From: Prevotella sp. UBA4376
GTDB taxonomy: Bacteria; Bacteroidota; Bacteroidia; Bacteroidales; Bacteroidaceae
Assembly: GCA_002391185.1 (NCBI GenBank)
Contig: DGRY01000028.1
Span: forward strand, 1,184-27,348
Reading direction: 5' to 3'
DNA: 26,165 bases
Positions 1 through 6,515 of this stretch are shown one piece after another. The position numbers and the translations under genes were made by a program. Under the pieces are notes generated by a model. The model saw nothing but the letters and a program-made list of their open reading frames with translations. It did not search any database and was not told the DNA's origin. Position 1 is the first letter of the stretch. Each line of letters opens with the position of its first letter.

Positions 1-22
1 GCGTTACCTTAGCGTTACCTTA
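1..22. repeat. Two tandem copies of an 11-bp unit at the window edge
   Basis: The unit GCGTTACCTTA occurs twice back to back. The array begins exactly at the window edge, so more copies may lie outside. No function is visible. Confidence 0.6.
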
Positions 23-177
23 GAGAAAGGAGGGATGGAATATTGAAAAATGGAAAGAATGAAAAATTAGTTTTTATTTTCAATTTCTAATAGCAGTTAT
101 CTGTAACCTGAAAATCATCGGCAGTTTTTTGCTCACCCGTAATTCCCTGTGTTAGGACGAAAACCTCCAAAACCCCA

Positions 178-292
178 TTTTTCAGGTTGAGACTACATCT
201 CTTTTGTGGTTGTATGCTTTTTCTTGTATGCAAGCATACTGATAAAAGCCTCCATCCACACTATCAGCCTTTACAGGCAACAACCTGAAAAA
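178..292. other. Inverted-repeat-bounded, multi-hairpin non-coding segment
   Basis: A perfect 12-bp inverted repeat closes the segment (TTTTTCAGGTTG at 178-189, CAACCTGAAAAA at 281-292). Inside are hairpins GTATGC/GCATAC (212-217 with 234-239, and within it CTTG-TATG-CAAG), CTGATA/TATCAG (239-244 with 262-267) and GCCT-TTAC-AGGC (267-278). The first two share the base at 239, so they may be alternatives. A third copy of the closing word, AACCTGAAAA, lies at 105-114. No open reading frame fits. It could be a structured RNA or the remnant of a mobile element. No promoter or terminator was found that would fix the strand. The rest of 1-430 is AT-rich with no recognisable gene. Confidence 0.4.
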
Positions 293-431
293 AGGAAAAA
301 CCAAGAAAAATATTAATTTGTTGTAAGTTTGTAAGTTGATGAGTTTTTTAGTTCTAACTCTTAAAACTTAACGTTAATCTTAATTTTAACTCAAGAACAA
401 ATAATACCACAAATAATATTTCGTTAAGGTT

Positions 432-455
432 TTCGGTGCAAAGCACCGAGTTTTT
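432..455 (+). terminator. Terminator-like GC hairpin followed by T5
   Basis: A 7-bp stem TCGGTGC/GCACCGA (433-439 with 443-449) with an AAA loop is followed by G and five T residues (451-455), which looks like an intrinsic terminator on the plus strand. No plus-strand gene is visible upstream, so it would end either an untranslated RNA from 1-430 or a transcript entering from outside. Read on the minus strand there is no T tract after the hairpin. Confidence 0.4.
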
Positions 456-459
456 CTCT

Positions 460-566
460 AAAAAGGTTTGAGCCGTTAGGCTTGTGATTGAAAGATGCTA
501 ATGAAAGCTTGCTTTCAGATTAGAATCTTGCTATCACAACCATTTCAAAGAAATGAAAACCTTTTG
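460..566. other. Branched long-hairpin element, candidate structured RNA
   Basis: A 9-bp outer stem (461-469 with 557-565) encloses a long interrupted hairpin at 479-541 with about 24 base pairs: GG/CC, TTGTGAT/ATCACAA, AAGAT/ATCTT, CTAAT/ATTAG and GAAAG/CTTTC around a CTTG loop. It also encloses a side hairpin CATTTC-AAA-GAAATG (541-555). AGCC/GGCT (471-482) can compete at the base of the long arm. The outer 3' arm can pair instead with AAGGTTTTC at 426-434, giving a second possible fold. No protein is encoded. The strand is unknown because neither side has a convincing promoter. From memory, some words in the arms recall Bacteroidetes type II-C CRISPR repeat/tracrRNA duplexes, but there are no cas genes or repeat arrays here, so I do not call it one. 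Confidence 0.4.
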
Positions 567-628
567 AGTTGTTTTATTGGTTTTTCTTCTAAATCTCAAC
601 ACAGGATTTTGTGAGTGCCCCAGTTTTT

Positions 629-895
629 TCATTTATTTGGCGAGGCGCTTATTAATAGTTCTTCCATTTGTTCCACAGCTGAGGTGATATCGCTGAGGAA
701 GTAGTTATGAGTACGAAGGAAATCGGGATTTCCTTTCGAAATGCGGTTATATAGTTCTGGATTCATCTCATCAACAAATGAAGAAATGGCATATTCTATA
801 TCGTCCTTCTGCCATTCAAGGTTAGAATGAATATACACGTTTCGTTTCTGATGAAGAAAACTATATGCTGTTTCTATACTGTCTTTTGTAATCAT
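629..895 (-). CDS. Conserved-looking small protein of unknown function (88 aa)
   Basis: An 88-residue soluble, acidic protein with no signal peptide and no membrane segment. It is rich in predicted helix, with a central aromatic region (residues ~25-70, including WQKDDIEYAI and DFLRTHNYF) and a C-terminal helix. I do not recognise a named domain, and it is not a HicA toxin: it lacks the small basic dsRNA-binding fold with the catalytic His. The start at 895 is supported by a promoter-like sequence 29 bp upstream. It is transcribed divergently from the HicB-like gene across a 195-bp spacer. There is no clear terminator on its 3' side before the hairpin element at 460-566. Confidence 0.7.
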   Translation of the reverse strand: MITKDSIETAYSFLHQKRNVYIHSNLEWQKDDIEYAISSFVDEMNPELYNRISKGNPDFLRTHNYFLSDITSAVEQMEELLISASPNK

Positions 896-923
896 AACTT
901 CAGCCTATCATCTTTTTGCCTCT

Positions 924-955
924 GTAAAGGTACAATTTTTATTTGAATGAAGAAA
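924..955 (-). promoter_or_regulatory. Candidate Bacteroidetes promoter for the 88-aa gene
   Basis: Read on the minus strand: TTTC (952-955), a 19-bp spacer, then TACCTTTAC (924-932). The -33 element matches TTTG in three of four positions and the -7 element matches TAnnTTTG except for the last base. Predicted initiation near 918 would give a leader of about 20 nt. Confidence 0.5.
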
Positions 956-994
956 ATAGTTAGTGAGTCAGTACACTACAGTTTATGTTAATTA

Positions 995-1053
995 ATAGTA
1001 AAATTACTATTAGTTTGCCATAAAGTGTTGATTGTTAGTAGTAAAATTACTAT
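995..1053. promoter_or_regulatory. Two identical palindromic operator candidates
   Basis: The 15-bp word TAGTAAAATTACTAT occurs at 996-1010 and 1039-1053, 43 bp apart (about four helical turns). Each copy contains a palindrome, TAGTAA/TTACTA. The second copy sits between the -33 and -7 elements of the HicB-like gene's promoter and overlaps the -7 element, which is where a repressor would block transcription. Autoregulation by the HTH protein encoded just downstream is an inference from position. Confidence 0.6.
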
Positions 1054-1058
1054 TTTTG
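1027..1058 (+). promoter_or_regulatory. Bacteroidetes promoter for the HicB-like gene
   Basis: GTTG (1027-1030, three of four match to TTTG), a 20-bp spacer, and TATTTTTG (1051-1058, exact TAnnTTTG). It overlaps the second palindrome. Predicted initiation near 1065 leaves a leader of about 26 nt before the ATG at 1091. Confidence 0.6.
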
Positions 1059-1090
1059 TATTCTTTTAACGTGGCACTTATAATAAATAT

Positions 1091-1504
1091 ATGGATATGA
1101 ACAGAATTATAATGAAAGCCTCTCGTACAGAAAATGGATATTGCTGTGTATGTGATCTTATCCCTGGTTGGGTTGTTGCCTATACAGGTGAGATGAGTGG
1201 TTTTAAGGCTTATGTTCAGGAGAGCATTGATTTCTGGCTTGAAGGTCGTAAGGAAGATGGAGATGAATATCCTACTATTTTTGATGGAGAGTATGAAATA
1301 GTTTACGAATTTGATGTTCCAACACTTCTGGATTATTATCGTGGTATATTCTCGTTTGCTGCTCTTCAGGCTATTACAGGTATTAATCAAAAGCAACTTG
1401 CTCATTATGCTTCAGGTATAAGCAAGCCTCGTCCTAAGCAGGAGATAAAGATTAAAGATGGGCTTCGCCGTCTTGCAAAGGATATTGAAATGGTCACTGC
1501 TTAA
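1091..1504 (+). CDS. HicB-family antitoxin-like protein with C-terminal HTH (137 aa)
   Basis: The N-terminal ~75 residues (KASRTENGYCC, then PGWVVAYTGEM) resemble the degenerate RNase H-like fold of HicB, which normally binds and neutralises the HicA mRNA interferase. The C-terminal part (~residues 80-130) is a helix-turn-helix region with the pattern ITGINQKQLAHYASG followed by a KPR turn, as in Bacteroidales HicB proteins that bind their own promoter. A HicA gene normally lies directly next to hicB, but none is present on either side, so this is an orphan antitoxin or a stand-alone regulator. Two palindromes upstream fit autoregulation. The start at 1091 is the first ATG after the promoter; ATGs at 1097 and 1112 are alternatives. 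A strong terminator follows. Confidence 0.75.
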   Translation: MDMNRIIMKASRTENGYCCVCDLIPGWVVAYTGEMSGFKAYVQESIDFWLEGRKEDGDEYPTIFDGEYEIVYEFDVPTLLDYYRGIFSFAALQAITGINQKQLAHYASGISKPRPKQEIKIKDGLRRLAKDIEMVTA

Positions 1505-1539
1505 TTGAATTGTCGGATTGACCATGCGACACAACAATT

Positions 1540-1572
1540 AACCTCTGATGTGTAATGCATCAGAGGTTTTTT
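1540..1572 (+). terminator. Intrinsic terminator after the HicB-like gene
   Basis: An 11-bp perfect stem AACCTCTGATG/CATCAGAGGTT (1540-1550 with 1558-1568) runs into a T tract ending at 1571. It lies 36 bp after the stop codon. The hairpin also lies 45 bp past the end of the convergent pilus operon and may help stop that transcript, although the minus strand has no T tract after it. No better terminator for the operon is visible. Confidence 0.85.
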
Positions 1573-1616
1573 GTTTATATTCTATAATCATCAAAATGAT
1601 ATCAGTCTTTTTACCT

Positions 1617-2864
1617 TTAATTGAACTCGCTCATGTCAAAGGTGTCGTCACGTTTTTCGAGTTCCATCTGTGTTGTTGTGTTTGATGGACTCCAGTCAAC
1701 ATATTGGACGTCGTAGCTGATGACTTCGCCTTTGTGGTTGAGGTCGATGTTGAGAATGGTGATGAAACCTGGCTTCAGCAGCACGGAGTTGAAGGTGCTG
1801 CGGTAGAGTTTGCTAACTGGTTTGCCTGAATCGGCATCTGTGTAATGTGCCAGAAACTCTATGTTGAAGGGTTCTGTTGTTGATGTGGCGTTGTAGTATT
1901 GTTGATCTTGTGGCACAAGTAAGCCATAGAAGGAGAATGTTTTCTCCTTGTCGGTATCAGCAGAGGCTGTGTTGTAGTTATAGAACTTCACAGGTTTGCG
2001 AAGTGTCATTTCCATTCCATTATATTTTTCCTTTATATCGTTATCGGCATCTGTGGTCAGGGCACGCACACCTGCATCTCCCTGATCCCAACGATAGAAT
2101 ACTGGTTGGTTGAGCACACGAAGATTGCTAATAGTGGTATTCTTGTCGCCTCCATTGGCAAGATAGTCTTTAAGGTTCACGTTCACTCGCACGCAACTAA
2201 GGGCATGGCGAAAATGAAGTATTGCCTTTGCACCATTATCAGAAGGTGTTAGCGTGTCGTTCTTTACGAGAAGAAGGTCTTCGGCATTCATAAGGTTTAT
2301 ACCTTCCTCGTTGTCAGAGAAGTCTATAGTGTCTTTTGTTATGTCGCCAAGTGAACCATAATAGTATTTGATAGATGATTTGTCATCAATCTTTACTTCT
2401 ATGCTATCCCAGTCAAAGGTGTCGCTAACAGGAATAGAGTAGGCTATTAGCTGGTTGGTGCTTGTGGCATCGGTCCAGAACAGCGTTTTCTCGTTACCAT
2501 CTGTTGGTGTTTCGCCTTCCATTGGTCGTTCCCACGAGCCGTTTCCCTGATAATTAAGAATGAGGTTATGGTAGCTGTATCTCTTTACTGGATTATTGGT
2601 ACGTTGGAATGTGGTAATGACAATCTGGTCTTTGTCATTGTCGAAGTTGATGGTATTGGTAGCCGAATTATATGTGCCTCTACCGATAGCTGTTCCCAGA
2701 TTATCGGATGTAATTGTGGCACGTGAGACTGGTGCAGAAAGTATTCCTGCCTGAAAGGATTTTATTTCTATTGGGTTGCTTTCTGGAGTAATTAATTCGT
2801 TTGTATCGATGCATGAACATAATGCAAAAATACTCATGATAGCTATATATATGTTCTTATTCAT
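1617..2864 (-). CDS. Fimbrillin-like lipoprotein, last gene of the pilus operon (415 aa)
   Basis: A fimbrillin (FimA/Mfa1-type) pilus subunit, expected to be lipidated, exported to the outer surface and assembled by donor-strand exchange. It has a lipoprotein signal peptide with lipobox LCSC (Cys18) and a Ser-Arg-Ala site with Arg48, 30 residues after the Cys, as in fimbrillins whose first strand is released by proteolysis. Two further family landmarks are visible: the FRHALSCVRVNV strand (~residues 218-230) and the C-terminal pattern of a basic 'G.I' strand followed by YVDWSPS near residue 393. A 29-residue tail, rich in charge, follows the VDW motif. It lies 12 bp after the previous gene and ends the operon. 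Terminal position and length suggest a minor subunit, but this is inference. Confidence 0.75.
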   Translation of the reverse strand: MNKNIYIAIMSIFALCSCIDTNELITPESNPIEIKSFQAGILSAPVSRATITSDNLGTAIGRGTYNSATNTINFDNDKDQIVITTFQRTNNPVKRYSYHNLILNYQGNGSWERPMEGETPTDGNEKTLFWTDATSTNQLIAYSIPVSDTFDWDSIEVKIDDKSSIKYYYGSLGDITKDTIDFSDNEEGINLMNAEDLLLVKNDTLTPSDNGAKAILHFRHALSCVRVNVNLKDYLANGGDKNTTISNLRVLNQPVFYRWDQGDAGVRALTTDADNDIKEKYNGMEMTLRKPVKFYNYNTASADTDKEKTFSFYGLLVPQDQQYYNATSTTEPFNIEFLAHYTDADSGKPVSKLYRSTFNSVLLKPGFITILNIDLNHKGEVISYDVQYVDWSPSNTTTQMELEKRDDTFDMSEFN

Positions 2865-2876
2865 TATTCAGTAGGG

Positions 2877-3983
2877 TTAGAGTTTCATTGTTACTTTATA
2901 TAATGTTCCTTCTGTAAACTCTTTGATGGAGAGAGGCATCTTGAATCGACGGTTTCCGTCACGAAGCCACACAACAGGTGCTTTTGAAAGCGAACAAGGA
3001 GGAAGTATGAGTCGATATACTTTTCCGCTCTTGTGGGCTGTGTAAACGGCATTTTGCTCAATATTGGCAAACGAGGTTACTGTGGCTTTCTGCTTACTAT
3101 CGTCGTTGATGGCAATACCTAATACCTTACCATTATCTTCGGCTGAACATGCTTCCTTTTCTGTCATGCCGTAAGGATACTGGTCTTTGTTGTATTCTGC
3201 ATATTTGTTTCCCACAACTACCTCCTGCTGGTCGATATCAGGCATACCTTCAAGGGTGATGATGGCATTATCTGATATCTTGTTTTCAAGATTGCTGTCA
3301 TCGATAGTTATCTGCAAGGCAGCCATAACATGCTTGAATTGCAGGTGAACATTATAAGAACCTGTCTGCATTATGTTTTGTGCCCACAGAAGGTCAGAGG
3401 CAAGATAGTTTTTCTCTTCCTGCTGATTGGCATGAAACACATAGCTGTATTGTGATATTACTCTTTTGTTTGGAGCGGTGAACACAATGTTTTCCGACCA
3501 TGTTGAGGCGGTATATACGTATGGCGTCTGCTGAGCCTCAAAATGTTCAAGAATGTTTGGAGCCGACATATAGGCATATTTAGCTTCAACATCAATCTTG
3601 TCGTCGCTGGTGATATTGGTCCATGCTGTGCCGTTCCATTTCAGCAGCCAATAGCTGTCGGTGCTATGTCCCCATGTTGTTTCACCTATTTCTTTTCCAG
3701 AACTGAAAGGGCATATAACCTTTAGCTTTATGCGGTCGCCAGTAAGGAAGGCTGTTCCTTCGATATTTGAACGGCTATGTTCTTCACCATAGAAAGGTGA
3801 GATGGATGTTGTTAGCGAGATTCCTTTGTCTGAATGTAACGAAGTTTCTTCGGGAGCATCTAAAGAGCATCCCGTAAGCAGAAGACATAAAAATGCTATG
3901 AAGCATTTTGAATGTTGAATGTTGAATGTTGAGTGTTGAGTAATTCGCACTTCGTGCGATGTTGAATTATTTGATATATTCAT
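2877..3983 (-). CDS. Fimbrillin-like lipoprotein with a repeat-encoded N-terminal extension (368 aa)
   Basis: A fimbrillin-family subunit. The core has lipobox LTGC (Cys39), Ser-Arg at 70-71 (32 residues after the Cys), the LQFKHVMAALQITI strand near residues 214-227, and a C-terminal TEGTLYKVTMKL strand. Unlike its neighbours it stops right after that strand and lacks the ..DW.. motif. The odd part is the first ~26 residues before the hydrophobic segment: they are encoded by a heptanucleotide repeat and a small palindrome (3908-3965) typical of intergenic DNA. The ATG at 3983 is only 4 bp after the preceding stop codon, which supports it, but the signal peptide n-region would be unusually long and polar. 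No later ATG precedes the lipobox; a non-ATG start closer to it cannot be excluded. Confidence 0.7.
   Translation of the reverse strand: MNISNNSTSHEVRITQHSTFNIQHSKCFIAFLCLLLTGCSLDAPEETSLHSDKGISLTTSISPFYGEEHSRSNIEGTAFLTGDRIKLKVICPFSSGKEIGETTWGHSTDSYWLLKWNGTAWTNITSDDKIDVEAKYAYMSAPNILEHFEAQQTPYVYTASTWSENIVFTAPNKRVISQYSYVFHANQQEEKNYLASDLLWAQNIMQTGSYNVHLQFKHVMAALQITIDDSNLENKISDNAIITLEGMPDIDQQEVVVGNKYAEYNKDQYPYGMTEKEACSAEDNGKVLGIAINDDSKQKATVTSFANIEQNAVYTAHKSGKVYRLILPPCSLSKAPVVWLRDGNRRFKMPLSIKEFTEGTLYKVTMKL
3908..3965. repeat. Heptanucleotide repeat plus palindrome inside the 5' coding region
   Basis: The word TTGAATG recurs in tandem at about 3908-3928 and continues as TTGAGTGTTGAG. A hairpin TCGCAC-TTC-GTGCGA (3945-3959) follows, then another GTTGAATTA. 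This type of low-complexity word repeat usually lies between genes in Bacteroidetes. Here it encodes the N-terminus of the 368-aa fimbrillin. Confidence 0.65.
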
Positions 3984-3987
3984 TGTT

Positions 3988-6435
3988 TTAATTGTTCTGT
4001 TTGGTTACATCCCAGTTGGATTCCTCTGTTGGTACGCCTTTTGAAAGTTGTGGATAGAGATGCTGATAGCCTGTAGAGCCAACGCTAAAGTGCATGTTGC
4101 ATTTAACGGCATCAGCAAGTCCTTTGGTGGCGTTATATCGATAGATGGCATAGTTCATGGCTTTCCATGGGGCAATACCATAGAATTCTTGTTTCTGCAA
4201 GGCTGACAGTTTGCTGTAGTATTGCTTGTCGCTGAGCAGATTGTCGTTTTTTGCCTTCAGCACGTGTGATTTAGCACCACGTATATACTGCTGTGGCAGA
4301 TAGTCGTCGGCTGTGGTGCCAACGGCATGAGCCTTGGGCGACTTCTCTATGTCGTAATAGTTGCACATGAAGCGGTTGAACGTTACGTTTTTTATTTGTG
4401 GAGCAAAGAACTTTGATATGCCAGCATATCCTCCGAGCAGAGCACCTGCAGTTATTCCCTTTCCTGTTTCCATGCAGCCATACATAAAAAGGTTGTCGGC
4501 GCTATTCACCATTGCTTGTGTGGCTGTTCCTTCATGTATGCAACCTACTACATAGCTATTGCCTGTAATGCTGTTGGCAATGGCACTTGTTGTTGGTGCT
4601 TTGAGAGATATTCCAGCGATGTAAGCACCGAATTTCTCGGCACCAGCAGTTATGCTGTTTACAAGCGATGTGGTATGAACACTTTCCAGGCGAAGGTTGG
4701 TAATGGCACCACCTTTTATGTTGCCGAAGAGGTAGCCGCCTTTCACGTTGATATTCTTTATCACGTGACCTGCACCATCGAAGAATCCAGAGAAAGGATG
4801 TGTGGCTGAATTGCCTATTGCTTCAATCTCTTCGTCTTCAAGATCAATATCAGCACCCAGAACAACCTTGAAATGATTGTTTGACGTGAGGTCGCTTCTA
4901 TAGAAAGAGAAAGGCTCGTCCAGGCAGTCGAGATAGCTATATGCTTCAACGGTACTCGTTTGTGGTATAAAGTGTTTGTATAGAATGTGGTTGCCTTCAA
5001 CTTCGTTGTTTACAAGATAAGGCACTTCCTTTTCTGAGGCTTCGCCTCCTTCATTGGTAACATACCATTTCTTGTTTTCCTTTTCATCAGCATCGATGAT
5101 GCCGTTCTTGGTACTTCCTGTAGTACCGTTTACAATCTGTATGAACTCAAGGAAATCCTGCTTTGTGTTCAGAGTGAATACAGGTGTGAAGGTGTTGTTC
5201 TGGAAAGAATTTTCCATGCCTTTCTGGAACCAGTCGTAGCTGCCACGTGACGAAGTCTTTGTCTCGTTGCTTACGTTGTTGGCTTCAATATCTTGTTCTG
5301 TCCATGAAAGTTTATTAACGAGTGTAACGGTAAATTTGTTATACTGGTAGCCCACAGAGAAAATATAGCTCTTACCAGCTTCAAGAGTTAATCCGTTTTT
5401 AAAGTCATCGCTTACATCAGCCAGAGTTAGATAATGGCAATCGCCCTCAACACCGGGTGTGTTACTGTGGTCGCCGTTGTTAACATCTTTAAGATATATT
5501 CTGAACTTTGTGAAACCAGGTAGAGTGATAGTTCTTTCCTCGTTAGAAGGTTTTTTGCTGAACTGATAAGGAATAGAAAGCATATATAGACGTCCATCAA
5601 TGTTGGATGTGAACTTAGGACGCATAATATCATTCTTCACGGAGTCGGCTGTTTGAGTGTTGAAAGCAACAATACCTGCATTTTTGTGAATGTTCTTGTA
5701 GTCGGTATTCTCAGCGTTGAAAGCTTCTTGAGTGATAGAGTAGAGTGTTTCGTCAGTCATGTTTACACCGGCAGGCATACACATAAGGTCGTAGGCAGCT
5801 TGAACAGCAGCAGCCTTTTCTTCGGCAGTCATACCTTCTGAGTCGGTATATTCGGAAGCCGATGTGCATATAGAGGCACTAACAAGTTCGTTGCCCGATT
5901 TCTGTGAAATACCAATACGACAAGCAAGGTGACGCATCTGTAGTGGAATTGTTACGGTTGGTCCGTAAGCACCTTTCCAACTTGATATTGTAAAATCAGG
6001 ATAATAGTTTGTTTTACTTGAGTTTCTTAGCAGGTCGGCAAGATTACTTCTTCCCCATGCACGAAAGCGCACCGTTTTGTCATTCTCCCAGATGAGTGAG
6101 TCGCCATTCATAGCCTTCCACTCTGCTCCGAGTGATATGCTACCCGAAGTCATTGGGGCATAAACATACACACGGCTTATTTCGCTTTTGGCATCAAACT
6201 CTTTGGCATTATTGCTACTAATATACTGGCGATAGATAGTTAGCTGGTCGTTCTCGTTGAAACTACCATCATGATTGTATGTTGTACGAGTGGAAAAAAC
6301 ATCAGCCATAGAAGCATCGAAGTTGACAGCTTGACCGATAAGCTCACGTTGCTGCTCTGTAAGCTGCATATCATCTTCGTTGCACGATGCAATTATAAAT
6401 GCTGATAATAGAACTATTATATTTTTAATCTTCAT
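3988..6435 (-). CDS. Large fimbrillin-like lipoprotein with GLUG-type C-terminal region, likely tip adhesin (815 aa)
   Basis: Lipoprotein signal with lipobox IASC (Cys18). A Ser-Thr-Arg site (Arg50) lies 32 residues after the Cys. The N-terminal ~385 residues are fimbrillin-like and end in a typical GKSYIFSVGYQYNKFTVT strand followed by LSWTEQDIE near residue 378. The C-terminal ~430 residues are different: a GLUG-like stretch at about 545-585 (HPFSGFFDGAGHVIKNI, GGYLFGNIKGGAITNL) suggests a beta-solenoid-like fold, as in adhesive tip subunits. It is more than twice the usual fimbrillin length. It lies 57 bp after the 481-aa gene, across a word repeat, and 4 bp before the 368-aa gene. Being a tip adhesin is inferred from architecture. 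Confidence 0.75.
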   Translation of the reverse strand: MKIKNIIVLLSAFIIASCNEDDMQLTEQQRELIGQAVNFDASMADVFSTRTTYNHDGSFNENDQLTIYRQYISSNNAKEFDAKSEISRVYVYAPMTSGSISLGAEWKAMNGDSLIWENDKTVRFRAWGRSNLADLLRNSSKTNYYPDFTISSWKGAYGPTVTIPLQMRHLACRIGISQKSGNELVSASICTSASEYTDSEGMTAEEKAAAVQAAYDLMCMPAGVNMTDETLYSITQEAFNAENTDYKNIHKNAGIVAFNTQTADSVKNDIMRPKFTSNIDGRLYMLSIPYQFSKKPSNEERTITLPGFTKFRIYLKDVNNGDHSNTPGVEGDCHYLTLADVSDDFKNGLTLEAGKSYIFSVGYQYNKFTVTLVNKLSWTEQDIEANNVSNETKTSSRGSYDWFQKGMENSFQNNTFTPVFTLNTKQDFLEFIQIVNGTTGSTKNGIIDADEKENKKWYVTNEGGEASEKEVPYLVNNEVEGNHILYKHFIPQTSTVEAYSYLDCLDEPFSFYRSDLTSNNHFKVVLGADIDLEDEEIEAIGNSATHPFSGFFDGAGHVIKNINVKGGYLFGNIKGGAITNLRLESVHTTSLVNSITAGAEKFGAYIAGISLKAPTTSAIANSITGNSYVVGCIHEGTATQAMVNSADNLFMYGCMETGKGITAGALLGGYAGISKFFAPQIKNVTFNRFMCNYYDIEKSPKAHAVGTTADDYLPQQYIRGAKSHVLKAKNDNLLSDKQYYSKLSALQKQEFYGIAPWKAMNYAIYRYNATKGLADAVKCNMHFSVGSTGYQHLYPQLSKGVPTEESNWDVTKQNN

Positions 6436-6439
6436 ATTA

Positions 6440-6515
6440 TAGTTTATGAGTTCAAGAGTTTATGAGTTCAAGAGTTTAAGAGTTCAAGAAGTTTAAAAGT
6501 TCAAGAGTTTAAGGG
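6440..6515. repeat. GAGTTCAAGAGTTTA word repeat between and into pilus genes
   Basis: Imperfect tandem copies of words such as GAGTTCAAGAGTTTA fill the 57-bp gap between the 481-aa and 815-aa genes. They continue into the last codons of the 481-aa gene, whose final residues LKLLNF are encoded by the same words. Confidence 0.7.

Noticed and set aside
427..571. CRISPR array or confirmed tracrRNA
   Set aside because: There is only one hairpin, no spaced repeats and no cas gene. The resemblance to type II-C repeats is from memory and partial, so it is kept only as a hypothesis.
896..1090. Small hicA gene between the two divergent genes
   Set aside because: The 195-bp spacer holds promoters and palindromes, and no reading frame of HicA length with its usual pattern exists there or after 1504.
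1010..1405. 131-codon minus-strand reading frame opposite the HicB-like gene
   Set aside because: It covers the HicB-like gene and its promoter on the other strand, has no domain pattern, and its composition is that of an antisense frame.
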